A DNA stretch of 64,000 nucleotides, taken from the NCBI RefSeq assembly GCF_003597395.2, contig NC_133770.1, positions 15,049,432 through 15,113,431 of the forward strand, given 5' to 3'. The position numbers and the translations under genes were made by a program. This stretch comes from Chelonoidis abingdonii (taxonomy: Eukaryota > Chordata > Testudines > Testudinidae). The notes under the pieces are model-generated. The model did not search any database. It saw only the letters and a program-made list of their open reading frames with translations, and was not told the DNA's origin. The stretch's first letter is position 1, and every line of letters starts with the position of its first letter. This document shows positions 1 through 12,300 of the stretch, piece after piece.

Positions 1-1469
1 AAGTTTATGCAATGCAAGAAACAATGCCGTTCTCTAATGATGAAACAGACATAATAGTTCTTTCAGAATGTGGAGATTGCTGTCCAAACTGAAAAGACAT
101 TTTGTATTTCCAATAAACAGCTAAGGTTATTAATATAGAACAACATACAGTACTATACCAAATAAATGCAAAGGAAATAATCTAGGATCAATGCCAAATT
201 TTAAGGGCTATTTTTAAAAAGGTATCCTGTATCTGATATTCAGTTTCGTGCAAAATTATTGGCATGTTTAGTTGTGGATCTTAAAACCCGTACCTCTAAT
301 TTCTAAATTGCAGTTGATTCCATCCATGACTGTCAAGAAAAGGTGAAGAAGCATGTCTCCGTTCTAGGCAATATAGAAAATAAAATGGAAGTCAGATAGG
401 TCTATGGACTCCCCACCTTCAAAAGAGCACATAGCTCTAACAACAGTATTTTTGAAACCACTCTGCAGGCATAGTTATTTGAAGTCCTGATATTGAAAAA
501 TAAGATCTCTCGGTATGATCACCCAGACCAACTTATCTTCTTTGTCCTGACTAATTAATCTTCAAACAACATGTCGCACATATCCTAGTATATAAGAAGT
601 TACAATTTTGAGGTGGTCTTTAAGACCTGTTAGACCTGAGAGAGATTATTTACTATGGTGGTAACATTTCCTTACATGAGCAAGGGGAAGGACATCTGCT
701 ATAATTGAAATATGTAAAGTCACAGAACTCCTAAATATCTATTTTCTATTTAGAAAAAAAGAACTTTGTTTGATGTATTGGTAAAATCTTTAGGCAATGG
801 CTCTCAAATAACAATGATTTTGTTTGTAGTTATCAACCACTGGGGTGGTGAAGTAAATGACTATTGACAGTCTTATGCCCCAGCTTTAAATGAAGCCATG
901 TGAGCCTTCTTTACCCTCTTCCATAGTATCTCTGAAATCATAGCCCGTGGAACTTTTCTGAACAGTGAGATGATTAACCTAACTCAGATTGCCTTCACCC
1001 AACCTCCTAAGAGCTCTCAACCTACGTTAACAATGAGATTTCACCAGGATCACGTAAATTAAGATGGAGCAAAGAGAGAGGATTATTCTACCTTCCCTGC
1101 TGGAGTTTAGCCCACTAACACAAATGCAATTTGTAGGAGTTCTAAAGGATATCCAGGTTCCTTTATGTGAAAGAAGACTCTGTCCCTCTTGATTGCAGGA
1201 AGCCAGTGATGAGCATGTGACCCACTACTGACAGATCATCACACTCCATCTTAGGGAAGGTGAAATACTAACCAGCAGCATCTGAACAAGCTGTTGAGAT
1301 AGATATAGAGAAATAAATAAAGCACACACTTCCTGGAGAGTAAGGAAAGTGTAAGTGGGGGAATGACCCCTCTATTGTGTGGAACTTTCCTGACTTCTGC
1401 ACTATCCTGGTGAAATGGGCTAGCGGAAGGATCTGAGTCCTTACTCCCACTTCCTTTACACAGAGGCCT
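1..1469. other. Intron sequence, nothing recognised
   Basis: AT-rich sequence left of the first recognised exon, expected to be intron of the sodium channel gene. I found no channel exon here. A stretch at 316-400 can be read for about 25 codons after a ttgcag but does not resemble a channel segment. Confidence 0.5.
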
Positions 1470-2640
1470 CCTTGCCCTCGAGGACTACCCTTGCACTGTC
1501 CTGTCTGGCAGAGTTCTCATAACCCCAACAAGGCTGGGCCCAGGATTCCTGGGGGGCCTCAACTCCCAACCTTGCTGTGGTCACCTAGATCAGGGACTAG
1601 GATGTCCCCACTCCGGGGTACTCTCTCTGCACTGGATGCTTTCCTGACCCACTGATCATTACATACAATTTAAAGCAATACAGTTTATTTAATTAACAAT
1701 TAGTTTGAAAAGGAATAAGGAAAAATGGGAAAAGTTAAAGGAAACACATCACCCTGCTCTATGGCAGGGAACATCACAAACAGTGTCTCTGGAACGTCAG
1801 GACAGTTCACAGTCTGTTTCTTATAGGTCCCAGGCCTCCTTCTCAGGCCCTGGCTGTGCTGCAGGGACGCTGAGGGTTGGACACTCGGTCTGGTGGTGGC
1901 CACACGCTCTCAGGCTCTAGGTGGCAGGACTCTTCTTCCCAGTGTCCTCCCCCACCCTGTCAGGGTTACAATCCCTCTCCAAGTCTGGCCGGCAGGGCCT
2001 CTTGGCTGAGGCATCTCCCTGTGCTAGGCCTACTGCCCAGGGTTCCCCTCACTCTCCCCAGCTGCTCACCATACCCGGCTCTGGACTGCTCCACTCTGCC
2101 TCAGCCCAGCTGCTGCTGCTCTGCCTCCAGCTCCCTGGGCTGCTTCTCTGGCCCCTCTGACCCTGGTTGCTGCAGCTCTGCTCCCAGGACAGGTCTGCTC
2201 TGCAGGCTGCTTCTGTGACTCTGCTCCCAGCTCTGATCTGCTTCCTGGGCTGCTTTTCTAGCCCCTCTGGCTCTGGTTGCTGCAGCTCGCCTCCCAAGGC
2301 AGGTCTGCTATCTCTGGGCTGTGCTCTGGCTTTGGAGCTGCAGCTCTGCTTCCAGCAGCTTAGCTTGGGCCCCTGCTGCCTCCTTAGCTGGGCCCCACTC
2401 TGTCTGACCCAGGCAATCCCAGTTCACATGGAGGACAGGACCCCCCTGGCCTCCTGACTCCTTGATTAGCCTGTCCACCCTGTCAATCAGGCTGACGTGG
2501 AGCATTGGCCTCTCCCCATTGCCCCTGGGGACAGTCAGTCACAGGTCCCTGATTTCCCATGGACCCTTCCCCTTTTGGTACTGGGAGCTAGCAACCAAAA
2601 CACCCCAATGAATGTTAGTATGGGGATACCAGTCACCTTA
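1470..2640. repeat. GC-rich interspersed repeat, family unknown
   Basis: Base composition changes sharply to C/T/G-rich sequence. It contains an imperfect local duplication: 2144-2205 and 2251-2312 share the pattern of a short GCTTCT/GCTTTT start, CCCCTCTG, CTGGTTGCTGCAGCTC and a final AGGTCTGCT. The composition and size suggest an LTR or other interspersed element. No coding motif is visible, and the ORFs are by-products of low stop-codon density. Confidence 0.45.
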
Positions 2641-3317
2641 CAAAAGGAAGGAAACTAAAGCTTGTAGACCACACAGCGGTCCACTATCTAAGAAACAAAG
2701 GCAGATGAGAAGCATCATACCAGAGTACTATGCATTCCACTGTCTCATCATCCAAATTAAAGAACCCGGTCCTGCTGTATAATGGCTTGGCTATCATAGA
2801 AAACTCACATCTCTAGCCACAGGAAGGCAACTATGCTCAGTCAGAACCTTGTGAACACTCAGCCCAGTGTGGAAGTGGTAAAAGTGGGGGGCAGGGCATT
2901 CTCAGCAAAGGACTCTTGACTGTGGAAGTCCATTCTAAAGGAAATCTAATGATTTTACCTAGCGCATAATATAATACCCACCTTATCTTCTAAGCCTTCC
3001 CTTCAATTACAAAGGTTGGGCAGGTGACAAGGAAGAGGAAAAAACAAGCAAGAGAAGGACATCTATTTTTAAACATACCTTAAGTAATAGCTACTGAACC
3101 AAAGAATACAGAAAAGCATTTCCTTGTTCTATTATTATATTATCCTTAATAATGTCTTGGCAATTCAGTACCATTGTGATAGGGATCTTTGAAATAGCTG
3201 GATAAATCACTTTTCTTGATGTTTTCTTCTGTTATGTCCAGTTTATTTTAGGACAATGCAGCTGCATTAAGGGAAAATTCATAAATTGCCTTCCTTATTT
3301 GTTCTACTGTTGTGCAG
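2641..3317. other. Intron sequence, nothing recognised
   Basis: Ordinary AT-rich intron leading to the first recognised exon. No repeat or coding motif identified. Confidence 0.5.
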
Positions 3318-3381
3318 GAATTGGCGGGGATCATCCAATCGACTGAAAAGTTAGATGCACCTAAGGACTGTTTTACAGAAG
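3318..3381 (+). CDS. SCN10A: Sodium channel exon: end of domain II-III linker
   Basis: A 64-base exon of 21 codons plus one base (phase 0 in, phase 1 out), between an acceptor tgtgcag and a donor GTAAGA. It encodes a short acidic linker stretch ending in APKDCFTEG, the conserved cytoplasmic tail that precedes domain III S1 in the SCN5A/10A/11A group. This is the first exon of the gene I can recognise here; the large domain II-III linker exon must lie upstream. Confidence 0.85.
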
Positions 3382-6300
3382 GTAAGAATCTGCTTGCTTC
3401 ATAGTGATATGAAGTGTGACTAATATTCCAGAGGCATTGCTTTAGAAAATGTTTTCATATTAGCTGTGAGGCATTCTGGCAACCTGTGTTTGTGTTTCTC
3501 TGGGTCACTTCTTTATACAGATAATTCTCAGAACACATGTAAAACTCAGAAGACACTTGTTAACGTGACTTGGTGAATTGTTGCCTGTTGTCAAACTAAG
3601 AAGCACTCACTAAACCACTACACTGCTTTTACCTTGATAGTCTTTTGCACTCTATTGCTTACATTAGCAAGCTATTTCTTGACCTGCTTAATTGATTTTT
3701 CTGTTTTGCCAAGATGTAAAAAGGCTTCGAGATTGGGACGGAACTCTTGGACCTGTTTATCAGATCATATGTAAATGTTGTGATGGACCCAGAGCTTTTT
3801 CAGAGGTAGTGCAAGAATAACCTAGGAGGGCTGTAGTTTCTTGGCTGCCTTCAGACTTCCATCTATTCTCTTCAAATCCAGAAGCCTTCCTAGTTGACAT
3901 CAATCCCTCTTCTTTCCATAGCCCTCTGTGTAATGTTGACCTCACCTGAACTTCTTTGGTTCTGCTGATACCTCCAACATTAAATGGTGCTCTTGGGCCT
4001 CTTCTCAGAAGCACTACAGGGGTTCCCCTCCTTCACCTAAGAAAGACATTTCTCCCTGCCAACTAACACTTCTACATCCTTTCCCTGTCATCCCCAGAAT
4101 CCATTGAATACAAACTTCCCAGTTGATATCTTCTGAATGACCCATACAATTATACAAAAATAGGACTCCTTCTCTCAATTCACTAGATCCTTTATTGTAT
4201 CTTTGAGTGTAGGGATATGTATTATATAGTAGAATAAACATAATAATTATAACATCATGACATTTAGCTATGTATTAAACCATGAAAAACCAACCTGTAT
4301 ATCTCTCTTGCCTTTTGTTTTCCCTTCCCTCGCTTTTTCTCTCGTTCAACTGTATATCTTGGTATATTTTTTTCTGTGTTGCTGCCTCTGTCCTTCTCTT
4401 TCTTGCCCTGTGTTCTGTTTTCTTACTTTGAGCTGCTGATGTTTGAAGCAGTAGTGGCTTGTTGTGTTCAGTAAGGGCTCCTGCTGCTATTCTTGCCCCT
4501 TACTGAGGATGCAGAAAATTGATTGAAAATGGATACAGGCTATCCTGTGCTTTTTCTTTTCAGGCTGTGTCCAATGCTCCTTATGCTGTGCAGTGGATAT
4601 CACAAAGTTTCCAGGAAGTACTTGGTGGCGATTTAGGAAAACCTGCTACCAAATTGTTCAGAATAGCTGGTTTGAAACTTTCATCATATTCTTAATTCTC
4701 CTGAGCAGTGGAACTCTGGTAAATGTAACTTACTCTCCTATAAGGTATGGCTTGCGGGGTGTATGTAGTGCCTGGGGGTCCCCAGATCTGAGGCAGCCTG
4801 CATAGTGAAGTTGTTCTAGAGCTACAAGTTCTAGAAGCTTTGGCTCCCCAGCTGGCAGCCAGGGGAGCTAACAGGAAACAAGGCAGGGTTGTACTGGGAG
4901 TTCACAGAACAAGAAATGCTTCTGCGAACATTTGTGTTTGACAAATCAGCATTTTCCAGTGAAACCCTTTTTCATCAGAAAATTCCTGACAGCTCTACTC
5001 ACTAACTCCACGACAAATTTGGGTGTCCCAGTTTTTGGGAGACTAACATGGAAAACCGTGGGACCTGATTTCTACAACAGTGGCTGGACTCAGTGGGAGC
5101 TGCAGGCACTCAACATATCTGATTTTCAAATTTCTGAAAATCAGGCCATAGCTGCCTTAAAATAGGCCCCCAATATCTCAGGTACAAAAAATAGAAAGCA
5201 CTTTTTAAATATAGACTTTAAAAGAAAATGTAGATTATTTGCTCATTCTTGCGGCACATCAATAAGTCAGACAACGAGTACTATATCTTAGCAGAATTTT
5301 AAAATAATCCATTTTAAAACTACAGAACTGTTTTACTTTTAAATTCTCAAATTCCAGGCATTTGAAGATATTTACCTTGAGAAATATGAAACCCTTCAAA
5401 AACTTCTGATGCTTGCCGATATAATATTTGCTTACATCTTTTTACTGGAGATATTTCTGAAATGGGTGGCTTATGGTTTCCAGAAGTATTTCACGAATTT
5501 CTGGTGTTTGCTTGATTTCTTTACTGTATGTGTAAGTATTACTTTTAACCTGTTTTGTTCAGCATGCTGAATTATGTAGCCAAATAGAAAGCCACTGTAA
5601 AATGAGATTAGGCACACATACAAGTGTGAGGGCCAATTTCCCAAAGCTGAAAGTAATTCTGAGCAAAATTGACTGCGAGGAAAAATTTGAATAGAAAATT
5701 GTGAACAAGAATTGGGAGTTGTTTAAGAACATTTTACTAGATGCCCCAAAACTCACAATCCCACAATCACTCAAGGCAACATTGATTTAAAAACCATCCT
5801 GGTTCAGAGGGAAGATGAAGCAGTAATAAAAATGAAAAGACAGTATATATCAAATGAAAAGGGGAAATTGATAGCAGTTAATATAACTTAGAAGCTAAGC
5901 AATGCAGACAGTTAATCAGGGAAGCTAAACGTATAAATGAAAAAAATATGGACAATAGGATTAAGGAGAGTAAGAAGGAACCTTTAAACTATATCAGGAA
6001 CAAAAGGATATATAACATTGGTATAGGTGTACACAGAGATGGTGAAATTGTCAACAATGAGGTATAAGAGGCACAAATGTTCAGTAAAAATTTCTGCTCT
6101 GTATTTGGAAAGAAGCTGAATTATATAGTCATATCATGTAATGATTACATGCTTTTATATTTTAACAGTAATTAAGGAGGATGTTAAAAGCATGTACTAA
6201 AAAGTTACACATTTTTAAACCAACAGGTCCAGATAACTTGCTTCCAAGAGTTTTAAAAGAGTTGGCTAAGAAGATCTCTGGAACATTAATAATAACTTTA

Positions 6301-9300
6301 TATAAATCTTGAAATACTGGGGAAGTTATGGTGGACTGTTAAAAAAAAGATCAAATGTGTCTATAATAAAGAATAAACGGGGTGACCTTGGTAATTACAG
6401 GTCTATTAGTCTGACATCAGTTGTGAGCAAAATAATAGAATAGCTGGTACAAGACTTTGTCAATGAAGAGTTAAAGGATGGAAATATAATTAATGCCAGT
6501 CAACTTGGTTTTATTGAACTTAGGTATTGTCAAATGAACTTGATATTTTTTATGAGATTACAAGTTTAGTTGATAAAGATAACTGCTGTAATATGATATA
6601 TTTGGATTTCTGAAATGCATTTGACCTAGTACCACAAAAGTTCAGATTTAAAATTAGCATAATACAATATTGAATGCACGTCTGTATAGCGCAATTTCGC
6701 TTATAGCGCGGGACCGCGCATGGATCCCAAATTTAATTAATTACATTGGGATCCATGGTGTGGATCCCAGCGCATGGATCCCGAATTTAATTAATTACAT
6801 TGGGATCAATGATAACACGATCCCTGCTATAAGATGGTCCCCGCATTAATGCGGGACTGCGCATGGATCCAAACCCTCGTATTCAAGTGGGGATCCGGCG
6901 TACATCTATTAAATGGGTTAAAAACTACCTAAATGATAGATTTAAAAATATAATTGTAAATGAGAAATCATCAGCTGGTGGGTTTGTTTCTAGCGGAGTC
7001 CCATAGAACTTAGTTCTTATCCCAACACTGTTAAATATCTTTATCTATGGTGTAGAAGAAAATATAAAATCATAGCTGAGAAAGTGTGCAGATGGAGTAG
7101 TAAATAATGAAGACTGGTCACTGTGACAGAGAAATCTGGATTGCTTGGTAATGGGTGCAATCAATCAAGGTGTATTTTGATACAACCAAACGCAAGGTCA
7201 TACATCTAGAAAAAAAGAATGTATAGGCCATAGTCTTGGGATGAGAGCTGTATCTTGGTAAATAGAGACTCAGACTGGGACTTAGGGGTTATAGTGGATG
7301 ACTAATTGAACGTGAGCTCCTAATGCAGGGCTGTGATTCCCTCTTTAAGAATATAAGAATGGCCCTACTGGACCAGACCAAAGGTCCACCTTGCCCAGTA
7401 TCCTCTCTTCTGACAGTGGCCAGTGCTAGGTGCCCCAGAGGGAATGAAGAGAACAGGCAATCATCAAGTGATCCATCCCCTGTCACTCAGTCCCAGCTTC
7501 TGGCAAACAGAGGCTTTTTTGAACTCTGTTATGGTCTTGGCCTTCATAACATCCTCTGGCAAGGAGTTCCACAGGTTGACTGTGTGTTGTGTGAAGAAAT
7601 GCTTCCTTTTATTTGTTTTAAACCTGCTGCCTACTAATTTTATTTGGTGACCCCCTGGTTCTTGTGTTATAAGAAGTAGTAAACAACACTCTCTTACCTA
7701 TTTTCTCTACATAAGTCATGATTTTATAGACCTCAATCATATCTCCCCTTAGCCATCTCTTTTCCAAGCTGAAAAGTCCCAGTCTTTTTAATCTCTCCTC
7801 ATATGGCCATTCCATACCCCTAATCATTTTTGTTGCCCTTTTCTGAACCTTTTCCAATTCCAATATATCTTTTTTGAGATGGGGCGACCACATCTGCACA
7901 CAGTATTCAAGATGTGGGCATACCATGGATTTATATAGAGGCAACATGATATTTTCTGTCCTATTATCTATCCCTTTCTTAATTATTCCCAGCATTCTGT
8001 TCAGCTTTTTTGACTGCCACTGCACATTGAGTGGATGTTTTCAGAGAACTATCCACAATGACTCCCAAGATCTCTTTTCTTGAGTGGTAACAGCTAATTT
8101 AGACCCCATCATTTTATATGTATAGTTGGGATTATGTTTTCCAAATGTCCATTACTTTGCATTTATCAACATTAAATTTCATCTGCCATTTTGTTGCCCA
8201 GTCACCCAGTTTTGAGAGATCCTTTTGTAACTCTTCACAGTCACCTGGGTCTTAACTACCTTTAGTAATTTTGTATCATCTGCAAATTTTGCCATCTCAC
8301 TGTTTACCCCCTTTTCCAGATCATCTATGAATATGTTGAATAGGACTGGTCCCAGATTAAGAGACTAATGCAATCCTTAGATGTATAAACAGTGGAATAC
8401 TGAGAAGAAGTAGGGAGCTTATATTAACTCTATATACTACTACTACTATTAGTCACCCTGATTTTGAGGACATTGACAGTTACAGTCTATACTAATAAGT
8501 GTTCGCATGGCTCCATAGACCAGTTTGCATGGCTCCATTTACCACACTGACCACAGAGCCATTTGACTGGTTTTGTTGATTGAGCTGCATGTAGTTTCTG
8601 TGCTTCCAGCTTCTCTGCTGTTCCTCTCAAAGTTTTGGACACTCACCCTTACGGCATGGCACCGTGCAATGCAGTCAGTTGCCAATTGCTCGAAGATTGA
8701 GTTGGAAATAGTCATCTTGTGCAGATTTTGTTTCAAAGTATCTTTGAAGTGTTTTATTTGCCCTCCAAACTTCTAGTTCTTGGAACTCGATTCAGAATAT
8801 AGAATTTATTTTGGTGGATAGGTCTCAGGCATACAAATTACATGACTAGTCCATCTCGATTTGTCACAAATCAAATGAGCCTCGATACCAACCAAACCAG
8901 CTTTTGCCAAGACTTCCGTGTTGGACACCTGGTCCTGCCATTTATGCCCAGAAGTTGTTGCAAGTGTCACAAGTGGAAATTCTCAAGCTTTTTAATGTGC
9001 CTAACAGGTCCATGTTTCACACTTATAGAGCAATGTCATTAGGACAACAACATTATACACTTTGATATTTATCTGTAGACAGATTCTGTGTTGCTTCCAG
9101 ATTCAGTGATAAAGATGACCATATGTGGTTCTGGCTTTCTTAATTTTGCATCTATTTTGTGATCGATTGTTGCTCCATTATTAAACATGCTGTTGAGATA
9201 AGTATACTGTTTGATGGTTTGGAGCATGGTACCTTCCAGGCTAACTGATGGATCTTGGTAAAGTTTTTGAGGAGCAGGCTGGAACATGGCCTCAGTTTTG

Positions 9301-12300
9301 ATGGTAAAGCCAAAGTTACAAGCTGCCACAGCACAATGGTTTGTAAGATCTCACAGTGCTGCTTCAGAGTGTGCCACCAAGGCAGAGTCATAGGAATAGA
9401 GCAATTCCTGGATCAGTGCTGCGACCACCTTGGTATTTGCACGTAGATGAGAGAGATTAAAAAGGATGCCTGTGCAAAAGCATGAAAAGATGCCATGGAG
9501 GACTTCCTTTGGCACCGCAGTGAATAACAAACCAGAAAGGCTAGAAGCGAAGAGACATCCATGCTCATGATTGGAAATGGGTCTTTAGATCACCAACACC
9601 AGACTTTTGGGAGGCTCTCTCTTCACTGATAAGAGCACTACTGAAATATTCTCTCACATTCTGGTGTTTTTACTTCAAAAAGGATGTTGAAAAATTCAAA
9701 GAGCCACAAGAATGATTCCAGAACTGGAAAATATGCCTTACTTCGTGAGACTTTAGGAGTTCAATCTGTTTAGTCTATCACACTGGAATTAAGGTGCAAA
9801 TTTTGAAGAGGGCAATTAATCTTTGCAACAGTTAATCAAAGGTTGTTTGTGGTCTGTATCACATGAAGTCTTTAAGTCAAGACTGGATGTCTTTCTGGAG
9901 AAAAAACTGCTCTATCTCAGTCACAAGATTTGGTCTTACTGCAGGAACTACTGAGTGAAATTCTGTGGTCTTTCTTATGCAGGAAGTCAAATTAATGTAT
10001 TACAATGGTTCCACCTGGCTTTGGAATCTATAAACCTGACCAGAGTTGCTGCTAGTCATATACTTCTCATGCTGATTTGTGTTAGTATTGCAAAAGCATC
10101 ACTACTTCTGAGTGCTGGTCCCTAAGTGCACATATGCTCCATGTGTCCAGAGTCAGAGAATTCTTGTAAGTAGAGTCCATTGGTTCACCCATGTTCCCTT
10201 GCCCTCCTTTAGGAAACTACAGCTCCTTCTTTCTGCTACGTGGCCTGGGTCAGAAGTTCCAGTGTCCAGAGCTACTTTTTCATCATTTTTCTTCTATCTG
10301 TAAATATTTCAAAGATTGCCTTTAGTGCACATTATACATCAGGGGTCGGCAACATTTCAGCAGTGGTGTGCCGAGTCTTCATGTATACACTCTAATTTAA
10401 GGCTTTGCATGCCCGTAATGCTTTTAAACTTTTTTTAGGTCTCTCTATAAGTCTATAATATATAACCAAACTACTGTTATATGTAAAGTAAACAAAGTTT
10501 TCAAAATGTTTCAGAAGCTTTATTTAAAATTAATTTAAAATGCAGATCTTATTAGTATAGTGTGATCCTTGCTCTTGCTTTTCCTTGCTGAGTTTTCCAA
10601 TGTCTGGTGGCACATATTTGGATACTTTAAGCTGCACACAGGCTTCTCAGTGATCAGTTGATAACCAGCTGGCAGGAGGCCAGCGGCTGGAACCCCAGAC
10701 TGGCAGCTGAGGTGAGTGGAGCTGGTGGCTGGTAGGGCTGAGCAGGGCCGGAAGCCTGGATGCTGTCTGGCAGGGGCCTGTGCTGGAACTCCAACTGGAA
10801 ATAAGATTAGTGGGGCTGTGGCAGAGACCCTGGCTGGCAAGGGACCAGCAGCCAGAACCCCAGGGCAGCAGCAAGCTGAGCGGGTCAGCCCGCCCAGCTC
10901 TGGGGTTTTGGGGGTGGACTGAGCATCTCCACCCGCCACTGTTCTGGGGTTCCGACTGCTGGCTCCAGGCAGTTGGGATCACAGCCCGCTGCCAATCTGA
11001 GGTTCCTTCACCCAGCCCAGCAGCGGGTGCTGAGTGAGACCGGTGGTGGGACCCCAGCTGGCAAGGGGCCAACAGCGGGAACCCCAGGGCGGTGGCCGGC
11101 TGAGTGGCTCAGCCTGCCCCACGTGCCATCAAAAATCGGCTCGCGTGCCACCTTTGGCATATGTGCCGTAGGTTGCCAACCCCTGTTATACATAATTCTT
11201 AATCATTTTAGTATTTTTAAATATTTTTATCACAGTTTTCTAGTTAGATTGATTACCTGCTTTGGGGACACTTTGCACCCCAGCCCCCATTACAGGTATT
11301 GGACTATTCCCAGAATGCTGAGCTTCAGAAAATTGTGTCCTGCCTCAACTCCTTCTCAGTCAATGACAACCATCAATGCTGTTTGTACTGTCTTGGGAGA
11401 CACATATTGGAGCTAGGTGCAATATTTGCCACTCTCTCCCTAGAAACACCCATGAGGCATGAGAATTTTGACTTAAAAAGCATCTCATGGAGAAGGCCAT
11501 GAGGCCACACTCAGACCAAGGGTGAATGATCCCCTCTCGTACATTGGCCTGAAACAGAGAGGGCACTTCCCACCATGAGGACTGGCTCTGGTGCAAGGGA
11601 ATCCATACCCACAGACCCTCGGTCAGCATCTCATTGGGAAGGCAGAGAACAGGTCTCCCTCTAAGCCTGCTTTGAAGATGATGGATAGGACTCTGCCTAA
11701 ATAAAGCAAATCTGCTCATTCAGTACCTGATAACTTAGCACATCCTAAGTCCTAGGGCTGTGACTTAAAAGCCCATAAAGCCAGAGCTCTATCAGTACTG
11801 GACCCTGTACTAGTTACACTACCACTTGTACCGTCCAAGCCCAAAACACCAGGATCCATCAGTTCCAGCACAGCTAGAGAGTCAGCTGCCAATGGTGCCG
11901 TCACGGTCTCATCTACTGCCAGCACAGAGTTTCCCTCCGCCGATTCTGTCAGCATGAGCAGTTTGGACCCCTCACAATCTAGGGAGGACAGAGACTTAAA
12001 CTACCCCAGAGGATATTTTTTCCTCTTCCTAAGCCTCAGTTTCTCTTATCTTCTCTCACTGGGGAGATTTTGACTCCACTAGAAACTGTTACCTATGACA
12101 GAAGTCTATCCCCTCTTCCATCTACCAGTTGTGTTTTTCCTCCATCAGAACTGTGAGTACTGCTGACAGATATGGACTCAATTTTCTCTTCCTCAAGAGA
12201 ATCTGAACCACCTGAGGAACCATCATCTCCTCAGGACAGGAGACAGGAGATACAAAGCCTCCTGGTACCAATCTAGTTAGGGCCTTTCTTTGCAACACAG

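Noticed and set aside
316..400. Possible extra sodium channel exon after ttgcag
   Set aside because: It reads DSIHDCQEKVKKHVSVLGN for about 25 codons but matches no channel segment I know, and there is no convincing donor.
7618..8025. 135-codon ORF as a host gene
   Set aside because: It is the C-terminal part of CR1 reverse transcriptase, repeated at 19452-21440 and 45055-45850.
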